Positions 16,889 to 25,448 of a DNA stretch of 40,933 bases are shown piece by piece. Every line of letters begins with the position of its first letter. Within the stretch, counting starts at the first letter, position 1. The translations under genes and the position numbers were made by a program. The notes under the pieces are model-generated. The model saw only the letters and a list, made by a program, of their open reading frames with translations. It did not search any database and had not been told where the DNA came from. Location: the NCBI GenBank assembly GCA_012522075.1, contig JAAYLG010000140.1, positions 1 through 40,933 on the forward strand, written 5' to 3'. The stretch is from Bacillota bacterium. Lineage in GTDB: Bacteria > Bacillota > Dethiobacteria > Dethiobacterales > Dethiobacteraceae.

Positions 16889-17188
16889 ATGACAGAACTG
16901 CAAAATGATGTTGTTACGTTGGTGGATGAAGAAGGAGCGGAACATGATTTTATTCTCCTGGATATCATCATGGTAAATGACAAGGAGTATGCCATTATGA
17001 TTCCCTCTGAAGCGATGGAAGAGAAAAATTCAGCGGGAGACGAGGAGCAGGAAGCCGTCATTTTCCGGATTGACGCGGACGAAGACGGCAATGAGACCTT
17101 GGTGGTAGTTGAAGACGATGCCGAATGGGAAGCTGTGGCTCAAGCATGGGAAGAACTGGTCATGGCGGAGGAAGATGAAGCAGAGTAA
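16889..17188 (+). CDS. DUF1292 protein (UPF0473, YrzB family)
   Basis: A 99-residue very acidic protein of the YrzB family. It begins with a short beta-rich region (VTLVDEEGAEHDFILLDII) and ends in a Glu-rich tail. Function is unknown, but the gene is almost always kept next to ireB and ruvX in Firmicutes. AGAGGTG at 16873-16879 supports the ATG. It precedes mltG by 18 bases. Confidence 0.9.
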   Translation: MTELQNDVVTLVDEEGAEHDFILLDIIMVNDKEYAIMIPSEAMEEKNSAGDEEQEAVIFRIDADEDGNETLVVVEDDAEWEAVAQAWEELVMAEEDEAE

Positions 17189-17206
17189 GTTGACGGGGGA
17201 GAGAGC

Positions 17207-18241
17207 ATGAGAATGGGGAAACTGCTGCGGCTGCTTGCTGCTTTTGTCATTGTGGCGGCCGTGGTACTGATAGGGGTTGCCGTCCAGATTAATATCTGGT
17301 TGCAGCCCGTGCTGGTCCTGGCACAGGAGCCTGTGCTTGTTTCCATTCCACCCGGCGCATCGCTCATCCGTATTGCCGGTATTCTTGCCGAGCACGGGCT
17401 GGTGCGCAATGCTACTGTCTTTCGTTATTATGCCAAGTACCGCAATCTGGACCAGCGCCTGCAGGCCGGCGATTACATCCTGCATTACGGCATGACCATG
17501 GATGAAATCCTGCAGCGCCTTGTACGGGGAGATGTCTACAGGAATACTGTGACCGTGACCATCCCGGAAGGTTACACCCTTGAGCAGATTGCCGCCGCCA
17601 TGGAAGCGGCCGGCCTGGTTCCGGCAGGGGATTTTTTGGCAGCGGCGGCAGCAGTGGTTCCTGCTTTGGGCCGGGTTGCGGAGGGGCAGCGCTATACCCT
17701 GGAAGGCTACCTCTTCCCGGACACCTATGAATTTGAACGGGGCGTGTCGGTGGAACAGATTATTGCCCGCATGCAGAACCGCCTGGAGGAGATTTTGACG
17801 GCCGAGCTGCGCGAACGGGCGGCGGAACTGGGCCTGGACCTGCATACTGTTTTAACCATGGCATCCCTGGTAGAAAGGGAAGGCCGGGTGGCGGGCGAGT
17901 TCCCGCTGATAGCTTCCGTCATTCACAACAGGCTGGCAAAAGACATGCTCCTGCAGGTTGATGCCACTGTCATCTATGCCCTGGGAGAGCACCGGACTGT
18001 TGTCCTGCTGGAAGACCTGGAAGTAGATTCTCCCTATAATACCTACAAGTATAAGGGCCTGCCGCCGGGTCCTATCGCTTCTCCGGGGAAAGCCGCCATT
18101 ATGGCTGTGCTGTATCCGGCGGAGAGTGATTACCTGTATTATGTGGCCAAAAATGACGGTAGCGGGGAACATTATTTCGGCCGGACATTGGCGGAGCATG
18201 AGGCAAATAAGCGCAAGGCACGGGAAAATAAAAAGAATTAG
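17207..18241 (+). CDS. mltG: Endolytic transglycosylase MltG
   Basis: A 344-residue protein with one N-terminal membrane anchor (about 9-30), a LysM-like domain (about 42-115) and the YceG catalytic domain. MltG cuts nascent peptidoglycan strands near the membrane and may set glycan length. The catalytic Glu is in LVEREGR (about residue 223), followed by VIHNRL, LQVDATVIYALG and SPYNTYKYKGLPPGPI, all typical. GGGGGAGAG at 17194-17202 supports the ATG. Like yrrL in Bacillus, it follows the DUF1292 gene. Confidence 0.94.
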   Translation: MRMGKLLRLLAAFVIVAAVVLIGVAVQINIWLQPVLVLAQEPVLVSIPPGASLIRIAGILAEHGLVRNATVFRYYAKYRNLDQRLQAGDYILHYGMTMDEILQRLVRGDVYRNTVTVTIPEGYTLEQIAAAMEAAGLVPAGDFLAAAAAVVPALGRVAEGQRYTLEGYLFPDTYEFERGVSVEQIIARMQNRLEEILTAELRERAAELGLDLHTVLTMASLVEREGRVAGEFPLIASVIHNRLAKDMLLQVDATVIYALGEHRTVVLLEDLEVDSPYNTYKYKGLPPGPIASPGKAAIMAVLYPAESDYLYYVAKNDGSGEHYFGRTLAEHEANKRKARENKKN

Positions 18242-18252
18242 GTTGAGTAAGC

Positions 18253-19476
18253 ATGAAAAAACCGGAACTTTTGGCACCGGCCGGTAACCTGGAAAAATTG
18301 AAAATGGCTGTCGTCTACGGCGCCGATGCCGTTTACCTGGGAGGTAAAAACTTTGGCCTGCGGGCGGCCGCCGGCAATTTCAGCACGGCGGAGCTGGCGG
18401 AAGGCATAGCTTTTGCCCACCGGCACGGAGCAAAAGTATATGTTACTGTCAATATTTTCGCCAACAACAAAGACCTGCAAGAGTTGCCCTCCTACCTAAA
18501 ATCTCTGCAGGAGCTGGGAGCTGATGCCATTATTGTCTCCGACCCCGGTGTTTTCGCGGTGGCCAGGGAAACAGTTCCCGGAATGCCCTGTCATTTAAGT
18601 ACGCAAGCCAATACTACCAACTGGAGGAGTGCACTATTTTGGCAGGAAGCGGGCATAGCCCGCATTATCCTGGCACGGGAACTTTCACTGGCGGAGATTG
18701 CAGAAATCCGTCGCCATGTCAAGGTTGAACTTGAGGTTTTTGTCCATGGCGCCATGTGCTGGGCATATTCGGGGCGCTGCTACTTAAGCCTGCACCTGGC
18801 GGGACGCAGCGGCAACAGGGGCGAATGCGCCCAGGCTTGCCGCTGGAAATATTACTTGCTGGAGGAGAAGACGCCGGGCGTCTACATGCCGGTGCAAGAA
18901 GACAGCCGCGGTATTTATATCCTGAATGCCCGCGACCTGTGCCTCATTGATTACCTGGGCAGGCTGGCTGCGGCCGGAGTCAACAGTTTCAAAATTGAAG
19001 GGCGTATGAAAAGCGCCTATTATGTGGCGACAGTGACGCGTGCCTACCGCCGGGCACTGGATGCTTACCTGCACGACCCGAATTATACTACGGACCCTGC
19101 CCTGCATGCCGAGCTTCAGGCAATCAGTCACCGTCCCTATTCCACCGGCTTTCTGGAGGGAAACCCGGGGCTTTCCGGGCAGGTCTTTGACAGCGCCCAG
19201 CTGGTAGCAAGCCATGAATTTATCGGTGTGGTGCGCAGTTACGATCCGCTGACCAAACGCGCCGTGGTGGAAATGCGCAACCGTTTTGCCGCCGGTGAAA
19301 GGCTGGAAATGTTTGGCCCCAAGACAGAGTGTCGAGAATTTGTTGTCACGGATCTGCGTAATGCGGACGGCGAACCCATCAGGGAGGCTGTGCGTGTCCA
19401 GGAGCATGTCTCCCTGGCCATGCAGGACCATGTAGAGGAATATGCCATTGTCAGGCGGCGGCTGGCGCAGTTATAG
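18253..19476 (+). CDS. U32 family protein, TrhP-like tRNA hydroxylation
   Basis: A 407-residue protein of the peptidase U32 family. It carries the signature ELEVFVHGAMCWAYSGRCYLS (about 163-183) and further cysteines in NRGECAQACRW that may bind an iron-sulfur cluster. Although named as proteases, several members hydroxylate RNA. The Bacillus homologues in this same neighbourhood (YrrN/YrrO) act as TrhP in forming 5-hydroxyuridine at the wobble position of tRNA. Only one copy is present here instead of two. It starts 11 bases after mltG and is probably in the same operon. Confidence 0.88.
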   Translation: MKKPELLAPAGNLEKLKMAVVYGADAVYLGGKNFGLRAAAGNFSTAELAEGIAFAHRHGAKVYVTVNIFANNKDLQELPSYLKSLQELGADAIIVSDPGVFAVARETVPGMPCHLSTQANTTNWRSALFWQEAGIARIILARELSLAEIAEIRRHVKVELEVFVHGAMCWAYSGRCYLSLHLAGRSGNRGECAQACRWKYYLLEEKTPGVYMPVQEDSRGIYILNARDLCLIDYLGRLAAAGVNSFKIEGRMKSAYYVATVTRAYRRALDAYLHDPNYTTDPALHAELQAISHRPYSTGFLEGNPGLSGQVFDSAQLVASHEFIGVVRSYDPLTKRAVVEMRNRFAAGERLEMFGPKTECREFVVTDLRNADGEPIREAVRVQEHVSLAMQDHVEEYAIVRRRLAQL

Positions 19477-19511
19477 CGTAGCTTGCCGCTGCATCAAAAG
19501 TATAAAATTAT

Positions 19512-19560
19512 GCCCCGCCGGGAAGACTAAGACCTTAAGTCTGACTGCGGGGTGTTTTTT
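19512..19560 (+). terminator. Terminator-like hairpin covering the PBP ribosome binding site
   Basis: Arms CCCCGC (19513-19518) and GCGGGG (19547-19552) enclose an inner stem AGACT/AGTCT (19524-19528 and 19538-19542), followed by TGTTTTTT and then directly by the ATG at 19561. The 3' arm is also the only plausible binding site. It may terminate the upstream operon, reduce PBP translation, or both. Confidence 0.6.
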
Positions 19561-21114
19561 ATGCGCAGGGCAAGACGGCAGGCGCGAATAGTGCTTCTCA
19601 TCTCCATTTTTCTCCTGCTTTTTGGGTTGCTGCTGGTACGCCTTTTTTCTCTGCAACTGCTGCAGGGCTGGCGGCTGGCGCGGCAGGCGGCAGCCCAAAG
19701 AACGGATACATATGTATATGCTTCAGGCCGCGGACAAATCCTTGACCGTCACGGCTTGTCCCTGCATGCGTTTTTGCAGGAAGTGCGCCGGGGAGAGGCG
19801 GCGGATCATACAAGCTCGGATCTTGCTCCCGTCTACCTGCAAAACCTGGCGCTCGTGGAGGAGGTCCGCTATTCGAGCGCCTCCCTTGCGGCCCATGTCA
19901 CCGGTTACATCAGGAGGCCGGTCAACCCACTGCAACCAAGCGAAGGGATTTCCGGCCTGGAACGTACCTTTAACCGGGAATTGTGGGGGACGCCGGCAGC
20001 GGTTGGCGTCATTGTTGACGCCAAGGGACGAATGGTTCCCGGCTACGGTATCAGTGAGTGGAAATATGAGCACCTGCGGCGACCGTATAGCGTAGTTACG
20101 ACCATTGACAGAAAGTTGCAGGCGGCGGCGGAAGCGGTAGGAAAAGACGCTATTAAAAAGGGTGCCTTTATTCTGCTGGACCCGCAGAACGGTGACATCC
20201 TGGTGCTGGCTTCTTTCCCGCGGCTGCCTGTGGAAGATCTTTACCGCGGCACCACCGGGGAGAAACTGAAACAGATGGAGCGGGACCAGGTTTACCTGAA
20301 CCGGGCTTTGATGCCGTACGCCGTCGGCTCTGTTTTTAAAGTGATTGTAGCGGCGGCGGCACTGGAAGAAAAGCTGCCTGCATCTCGCGATGTTTTTCTT
20401 TGCGACGGTTTTTATGAACTGGGCGACAGGCAGATTTCCTGTTTTGCCGGCACCAGTCACGGTAAAATTGGTTTGCAGCAGGCATTGATCACATCCTGCA
20501 ACGGCTACTTTATTGACCTTGCCCTGGGCCTGGGCAAGGAGAAAGTGATTGAGATGGCAAAACGCTTTAAACTGGGGCAGGCTACAGGCATACCCCTGGG
20601 CGGGGAAGCGGCGGGGATCATTCCGGATGCAGCAGATTTGCTTTACGGCGGCGATGTAGCCAACCTGGCCATCGGCCAGGGAGCGATAACGGCCACACCT
20701 TTGCAACTGGCCCGCGTCATGTCCATTTTGGCCAACAGCGGGCGCGATGTGTACCCGCGCCTGGTGTCTAAGGTGATTGACAAAAACGGCAATACTGTCC
20801 GGAATTACCCCGTCCAGTACGGTTCCCTGGTCATTGCTCCGGCACTTGCCCAAAAATTGCGGGAAATGCTTGTCCCTGTGGTGGAAGTGGGGACAGCCTC
20901 ACCGGCCAAGAGCGACAAATACGGGGCGGCAGGCAAATCTGGCACCGCCCAGCTTGCCGGCAAGGATTACAGCCGTTCCTGGTTTGCCGGGATGGTGGAG
21001 ACGGGGAAAGAAACTTGGGTTGCCGTTTTGCTGCTGGAGGAGCATTATGCCGGAGAGCCCACTGCTTCCGCCGTTTTCCGCAGGGTGATGGAAGCCGTGC
21101 TTGACGCACGCTAA
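19561..21114 (+). CDS. Class B penicillin-binding protein (transpeptidase)
   Basis: A 517-residue D,D-transpeptidase that cross-links peptidoglycan. A membrane anchor spans about 9-33, a short dimerisation domain follows, and the transpeptidase domain begins near 175. Active-site motifs are complete: SVFK (257-260), SCN (312-314) and KSGT (459-462). No PASTA domain is present, so it is shorter than SpoVD. Position after the mltG/U32 genes matches pbpI (yrrR) of Bacillus, a sporulation-stage PBP, and sigK follows here, so a sporulation role is reasonable. An in-frame GTG at 19552 exists, but the ATG at 19561 is better spaced from GGGGTG. Confidence 0.92.
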   Translation: MRRARRQARIVLLISIFLLLFGLLLVRLFSLQLLQGWRLARQAAAQRTDTYVYASGRGQILDRHGLSLHAFLQEVRRGEAADHTSSDLAPVYLQNLALVEEVRYSSASLAAHVTGYIRRPVNPLQPSEGISGLERTFNRELWGTPAAVGVIVDAKGRMVPGYGISEWKYEHLRRPYSVVTTIDRKLQAAAEAVGKDAIKKGAFILLDPQNGDILVLASFPRLPVEDLYRGTTGEKLKQMERDQVYLNRALMPYAVGSVFKVIVAAAALEEKLPASRDVFLCDGFYELGDRQISCFAGTSHGKIGLQQALITSCNGYFIDLALGLGKEKVIEMAKRFKLGQATGIPLGGEAAGIIPDAADLLYGGDVANLAIGQGAITATPLQLARVMSILANSGRDVYPRLVSKVIDKNGNTVRNYPVQYGSLVIAPALAQKLREMLVPVVEVGTASPAKSDKYGAAGKSGTAQLAGKDYSRSWFAGMVETGKETWVAVLLLEEHYAGEPTASAVFRRVMEAVLDAR

Positions 21115-21209
21115 AGGACGGCCCGAAAAGTGTTGCACACTACCGGGCGGCCGGGAATATAATGGTGGAGAAGACAATGGTTTTTGTCAAAGAAGAAGCG
21201 CAAAACTGC

Positions 21210-21238
21210 GCACATTGGCACCCGGGCGGGCATACAAT
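21210..21238 (+). promoter_or_regulatory. Candidate sigma-E promoter of sigK
   Basis: CATACAAT (21231-21238) matches the sigma-E -10 consensus, and GCACATT (21210-21216) 14 bases upstream differs by one base from the -35 consensus. In Bacillus sigK is transcribed by sigma-E with SpoIIID. A weaker sigma-A-like pair (21133-21138, 21158-21163, spacing 19) lies upstream. Confidence 0.6.
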
Positions 21239-21269
21239 GTAGAGATGACATCCCGCGGGAGGTGCTTTT

Positions 21270-22007
21270 TTGTTTGCTCTGGTAACACTGATTGCTGCTG
21301 TCGTTCGGGGAATTACATTGCTTGTCTCATATCTGAACAATAATTCTTTTCCTCAGCCGCTCTCACCCCAAGAAGAACAAATATATCTCCAGCGGCTGGC
21401 TCAGGGCGATCAGGAGGCGCGCAGCGTTTTAATCGAACGTAATCTCCGCCTTGTAGCCCATGTGATTAAAAAATTTGAAAATACGGGAGAGGATCAGGAA
21501 GATCTGATTTCTATCGGTACAGTAGGTCTGATTAAGGCTATAGATTCTTATAAGGGGAACAAGGGGACGCGGCTGGCTACTTATGCAGCCCGCTGTATTG
21601 AAAATGAAATTCTGATGCACCTGCGTGTGGTAACCAAGCGCAGAGCGGAAGTATTACTGCATGACCCGATCGGGACCGACAAAGAGGGCAATGAAATTAC
21701 TCTCCATGATATATTAGGTACAGATGCGGAAGAGATTCTGGACGTGGTGGACAAAAAGATCATTGAAGCCAAACTATACCAGATTATTAAACGCCTGAAA
21801 AACAGGGAACGTATTGTTCTGGCCCTGCGTTTCGGGCTGCCCCTGGGGCGCAGGCAGACACAGAAAGAAATTGCCAAAAGCCTGGGAATTTCCCGTTCTT
21901 ATGTTTCACGGATTGAAAAGAAAGTTATTGCCAAAATTGCAGAAGAGTTCCGGCAGGAACGTCTTGCTTGTGATTCCCGGGAAAGTACGCCTCTTTTAAA
22001 AAAGTAA
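21270..22007 (+). CDS. sigK: RNA polymerase sporulation factor sigma-K, pro-form
   Basis: A 245-residue sigma-70 family factor for late mother-cell gene expression during sporulation. Region 2 ([34 protein letters not shown]), the aromatic [15 protein letters not shown] segment and the region 4 helix-turn-helix ([21 protein letters not shown]) are all intact. The hydrophobic first 20 residues match the pro-sequence removed by SpoIVFB, with the Ser20-Tyr21 site in LLVSYLNNN. The gene is not split by a skin-type element. The start is TTG at 21270 behind GGGAGGTG (21257-21264). Confidence 0.95.
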   Translation: MFALVTLIAAVVRGITLLVSYLNNNSFPQPLSPQEEQIYLQRLAQGDQEARSVLIERNLRLVAHVIKKFENTGEDQEDLISIGTVGLIKAIDSYKGNKGTRLATYAARCIENEILMHLRVVTKRRAEVLLHDPIGTDKEGNEITLHDILGTDAEEILDVVDKKIIEAKLYQIIKRLKNRERIVLALRFGLPLGRRQTQKEIAKSLGISRSYVSRIEKKVIAKIAEEFRQERLACDSRESTPLLKK

Positions 22008-22022
22008 GCCCGGAAACATAAT

Positions 22023-22049
22023 AAAAAGGCGGCAGCAGCCACCTTTTTT
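22023..22049. terminator. Bidirectional terminator between sigK and the PRC-barrel gene
   Basis: AAAAAGG (22023-22029) pairs with CCTTTTT (22042-22048), with an inner GGC/GCC stem, flanked by A and T runs. It serves both converging genes and overlaps the stop of the leftward one. Confidence 0.85.
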
Positions 22050-23064
22050 ATAGTTCTTTTTTACTGAAAATCTCCCGTAGCTGCTTTTTTACAGGGTCAA
22101 GGGCCGCCTGCACATCTGCCGCGACGGCGGCCAGAAAAAGCTGGGAAAGCCGTCCCGCCGCTTCCGCCCGCTCCCGCATGTTTTCCGTGACAATATCGCC
22201 GCGCGCCCCAAGCAGTGTCCCGTCCGGTGCATGTACTGCCTGGGCCAGTTTTTTGCCTAAAACATAGGCTCGCATTTTTTCCCGTGTAGCCTGCTCCAGC
22301 ACTTGTCCCCCGGCATTTACTTTGTCCTGCAAGTGCGTCAAGATGTCTTTAACATCCAGCATGCTTTCCCAGATTTCGCCTGCGCCGGCGGCCAGCAGCA
22401 ACTGGGCCAGTTTTCCCCGCCGGCGTGCCATTTCCACATGCTCCCGGGTAACTGTCTGCCCTTTTCTGATAATAATTGCTCCTTCATCATCGGTCACAGT
22501 GCTGCCGGCAGGACGGCCAAGGGCAAACTCAACCGCCCTGGTTTCCAAGGTGCGGACAAGCCTGCGGGGCGTGTGTTCCCCGGCCGTGTTAAGCGGGCGT
22601 ACCTGCGTTTGGTAGTCATTGCGCAGAATGATAAAATCACGGCCAAAGTTTTCCACCACGGCAACCGGCACGGCAAAGCTTTTCCGCTGTTTTTCCGAAA
22701 TTACATAAAGCTCCGCCAGTTGGCCGTCCGCAGGCTGAAAAGCATAGTCTGTCACACTGCCGGCCAGGGTGCCGTCTGCCGTGATCAATTGTTTGCCTGT
22801 TACCCCGTGTTCACGCATGGTTTCAAAGCGCGGATCCTCCGCCGCTTCGCCGCCGGCGATCATCATGGCATCATGACCGATGGTGCGCACGTCGGTATAG
22901 GGGATTATTTCTGTCCTGGCCTTCAGGAAAGCACGTTCGCCAACAACAACGGCGGCAACTTTACGGGTCCGGTGGTCAATAATAAGCTCCTGCACATTGC
23001 CGAGCAGGCTGCCCGTAGTTATATCTATGACGGGCAAACCGGCTACTTCTTTTGCTTTTTTCAT
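22048..23064 (-). CDS. Large PRC-barrel protein with a duplicated C-terminal module
   Basis: A 338-residue soluble protein. Two PRC-barrel units occupy about residues 8-85 (GLPVIDITTGSLLGNVQELIID) and 90-165 (GKQLITADGTLAGSVTDYAF). The C-terminal half has two related stretches: one starting at STVTDDEGAIIIRKGQTVT and continuing through an ARRRGKLAQLLLAAG helix, the other at APDGTLLGARGDIVT with AEAAGRLSQLFLAAV. These look like a duplicated domain of unknown role. ATG at 23062-23064 is chosen because AGAGGTG precedes it; the frame is open to 23142. Genes of this layout occur in Clostridia, but no function is known to me. Confidence 0.75.
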   Translation of the reverse strand: MKKAKEVAGLPVIDITTGSLLGNVQELIIDHRTRKVAAVVVGERAFLKARTEIIPYTDVRTIGHDAMMIAGGEAAEDPRFETMREHGVTGKQLITADGTLAGSVTDYAFQPADGQLAELYVISEKQRKSFAVPVAVVENFGRDFIILRNDYQTQVRPLNTAGEHTPRRLVRTLETRAVEFALGRPAGSTVTDDEGAIIIRKGQTVTREHVEMARRRGKLAQLLLAAGAGEIWESMLDVKDILTHLQDKVNAGGQVLEQATREKMRAYVLGKKLAQAVHAPDGTLLGARGDIVTENMRERAEAAGRLSQLFLAAVAADVQAALDPVKKQLREIFSKKEL

Positions 23065-23198
23065 CAGCAAAAACACCTCTTGGGACTGATTTGTTTTCAG
23101 TATAGCAAAAAGCGGCTTCAGCATTAACTTGCCCGGCTGCAAAAAGATTATGTGGCGGCGGTAAACAATTTGCCTGCAGGAAACAGGGGCGGGCGGTG

Positions 23199-23227
23199 TT
23201 GTTTTTTGCGTTAAATAACGGTATAAT
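23199..23227 (+). promoter_or_regulatory. Candidate thiL promoter
   Basis: TTGTTT (23199-23204) and TATAAT (23222-23227) are spaced by 17 bases, and the ATG follows 20 bases later. This would drive thiL and the t6A genes. Confidence 0.55.
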
Positions 23228-23247
23228 CAGGAAACAGGTGGTAAATA

Positions 23248-24249
23248 ATGAAAATAAACGAAATAGGGGAACAAGCCCTGATAAAAGAGATTGCGGCGCT
23301 TACGGCAAGTACTGCAGACCGGGAAGGGGTGGGTATCGGGGATGATGCCGCCCTGACCCGGGTTGCCGACGGCACTTTTGTGGCAACCAGCAAAGACATG
23401 CTGGTGGAAGGCGTCCACTTTCTGCTGCCGGGGATTACAGCACAAGACCTGGGATTTAAGGCGCTGGCCGTCAATCTCAGCGACCTTGCCGCCATGGGGG
23501 CCAAGCCGCGCCATGCTTTTGTCGCCTTGGCCCTGCCGGCGGGGACGGAGTGTGAATTTGTGCTGGATTTTTTCCGGGGCATGATGGAACTGGCGAAAAG
23601 CTACGGGATCGCCATTAGCGGCGGCGACCTTGTTGCTTCCCCGGGACCGCTGGTTGTCAGTGTGACCGTCCAGGGAGAGGTAAGGCGCGAGCAGGCACTC
23701 CTGCGCCGCGGGGCGCGGCCAGGGGAACTGGTCTGCACTACAGGCAGTCTGGGGGCCTCGGCGGCAGGTCTGGCGCTGCTTTTGCAGGACATACCTTGCA
23801 GCGACAAGGTCCGTGCCGCCGCGCTGCAGGCTCATTTTCGCCCCCGGCCGCGAGTGCGGGAAGGGCTTTGGCTGGCAGCCGGCGGGGTCGTCACCACCGC
23901 CATAGACATTTCCGACGGACTGCTGAAAGATATTAGGGAGATCATGGAGATTAACGGCTGCGGAGCTTTGCTTTATGAGGAGAATATCCCGGTGCATCCT
24001 GCGGCCCGGGCAGTGGCAGCCGCGGCAGGCCGCTCGCCGCTGGATTTTGCTTTACATGGCGGTGAGGATTACGAGTTATTGTTTACAGTGCCGGAAAACG
24101 CTTTTGACAATTTGGCCAGGGCATACACAGAGCAATTCGGTCGGCCGCTTTATACCTTGGGACGACTGACAGGGGAAAACCGCTTGCAGATGGTTACGAA
24201 AAGCGGTAAATGGGAAGAATTAGTGTTTGCAGGTTATCGTCATTTTTAA
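23248..24249 (+). CDS. thiL: Thiamine-monophosphate kinase
   Basis: A 333-residue enzyme of the PurM/ThiL fold that phosphorylates thiamine monophosphate to the active diphosphate cofactor. It starts MKINEIGEQALI and shows VGIGDDAAL (about 30-38, metal/ATP binding), SKDMLVEGVHF, LAVNLSDLAAMGA, DISDGLLKDI and LHGGEDYELLF. AGGTGG upstream supports the ATG. It leads into tsaE after 13 bases, an association of thiL with the tsa genes seen in many bacteria although the two pathways differ. ThiE, which makes its substrate, is encoded at 7259. Confidence 0.95.
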   Translation: MKINEIGEQALIKEIAALTASTADREGVGIGDDAALTRVADGTFVATSKDMLVEGVHFLLPGITAQDLGFKALAVNLSDLAAMGAKPRHAFVALALPAGTECEFVLDFFRGMMELAKSYGIAISGGDLVASPGPLVVSVTVQGEVRREQALLRRGARPGELVCTTGSLGASAAGLALLLQDIPCSDKVRAAALQAHFRPRPRVREGLWLAAGGVVTTAIDISDGLLKDIREIMEINGCGALLYEENIPVHPAARAVAAAAGRSPLDFALHGGEDYELLFTVPENAFDNLARAYTEQFGRPLYTLGRLTGENRLQMVTKSGKWEELVFAGYRHF

Positions 24250-24262
24250 AGGTGGTTGCAGC

Positions 24263-24727
24263 GTGAAAAGAGTAATTGTCACCCGTGGGGAAAAAGAAAC
24301 AGAAAAGCTGGGCAAATTCTGGGGAGAGCAGCTTTTTCCCGGTGCCGTTGTTCTCCTCTCCGGCGAGTTGGGAACGGGAAAAACCGTTTTTGCCCGGGGC
24401 GTGGGCTTGGGGCTTGGTGTCGGCACGCCCATCACCAGTCCTACATTTACATTGCTCAATGTGCACCAAGGGCGCCTGCCCTTTTATCATTTTGATTTAT
24501 ACCGCCTTGCCGCTGAAGAAGAACTGTTGGATCTGGGGGCGGAGGAGTATCTTTATGGTGAGGGCGTCAGCCTGGTGGAGTGGGCCGATAAATTTCCCGC
24601 TTTTTTTGACATGCCGGCAGTAACCGTGTCCCTCAAGCAGGAAGGTCCTTTTGTCAGGAGAATTACTTTCAGCAGCGATGACGTCAGTTATCAGGAAATA
24701 ATCAGGGCATTAAACCCGGGGAGCTGA
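24263..24727 (+). CDS. tsaE: tRNA t6A synthesis ATPase TsaE
   Basis: A 154-residue P-loop ATPase that works with TsaB and TsaD to put threonylcarbamoyl on A37 of ANN-decoding tRNAs. The Walker A motif GELGTGKT is near residues 34-41, with SPTFTLLN, HFDLYRL and VEWADKFP as further family marks. The start is taken as GTG at 24263 because AAAGGTGG sits 7 bases upstream, at the end of thiL; an in-frame ATG at 24227 lies inside thiL and lacks a site. Confidence 0.94.
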   Translation: MKRVIVTRGEKETEKLGKFWGEQLFPGAVVLLSGELGTGKTVFARGVGLGLGVGTPITSPTFTLLNVHQGRLPFYHFDLYRLAAEEELLDLGAEEYLYGEGVSLVEWADKFPAFFDMPAVTVSLKQEGPFVRRITFSSDDVSYQEIIRALNPGS

Positions 24728-24731
24728 AAAA

Positions 24732-25448
24732 ATGTTTGTACTTGGTATTGACACGACGACATTGGTCTGCAGCGTGGCGGTGGTGTCAGAGAATATGGTA
24801 GTGGCGGAATACACGCTGCAGGTGAAAAAAACACATTCCCAGCGGTTGTTGCCGCTGATAGCGACTATGCTGGCAGATTCCGGCTTGACCCCCGCCGAGC
24901 TGGACGGGGTAGCCGTTGTTGCAGGCCCGGGCTCTTTTACGGGGGTGCGCATCGGTATAGTTACAGCAAAAGCGTTGGGGCAGGCGCTGGGAATCCCTCT
25001 GTGCGGTATTTCTACCTTGGAAGCACTGGCAGCCCAGCACCCGTGGTTTGACGGCCTGGTCTGCCCTATACTTGATGCCAGGCGCCGGCAGGTTTATACA
25101 GCTCTTTTCCGCGGTTACGGTTCCCTGCAGCGTCTCGCGGGGGACAAAGCGGCGTCTTTGCCTGCAGTCCTGGAAAAAGTGGAAGCTTGCGGGGAAAAAG
25201 TTCTTTTTGTCGGTGATGCCGTCCCTGTTTACCGGGAGTTCATCAGCGGAAAACTTGGTGAGAAAGCATGTTTAATGCCGCCGGAATCCGTCATCTGTCG
25301 TGCCGCTACAGCGGCACGACTGGGGCTTGAAATGCTTGCCCGTGGCCAGGCTGTTTCCTGGCGCGAGCTGGCTCCCCGTTATTTGCGCCAGTCGGAAGCG
25401 GAAGTGAAATACAGGGAGACACATGGCGGGGGAGGTACTTGCCTGTGA
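24732..25448 (+). CDS. tsaB: tRNA t6A synthesis protein TsaB
   Basis: A 238-residue ASKHA-fold paralogue of TsaD that acts as its non-catalytic partner. The N-terminal LGIDTTTLVCSVAV, the QRLLPLI helix and GPGSFTGVRIG (about 74-84) are typical. It starts four bases after the tsaE stop and overlaps rimI by four bases, consistent with translational coupling. Length is normal. Confidence 0.94.
   Translation: MFVLGIDTTTLVCSVAVVSENMVVAEYTLQVKKTHSQRLLPLIATMLADSGLTPAELDGVAVVAGPGSFTGVRIGIVTAKALGQALGIPLCGISTLEALAAQHPWFDGLVCPILDARRRQVYTALFRGYGSLQRLAGDKAASLPAVLEKVEACGEKVLFVGDAVPVYREFISGKLGEKACLMPPESVICRAATAARLGLEMLARGQAVSWRELAPRYLRQSEAEVKYRETHGGGGTCL

Noticed and set aside
19723-20853. Minus-strand open frame of 376 codons opposite the PBP gene
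   Set aside because: Fully antisense to a gene with complete active-site motifs; no family resemblance.
22303-23127. Plus-strand open frame of 274 codons
   Set aside because: Antisense to the PRC-barrel gene, whose repeats and binding site support the minus strand.
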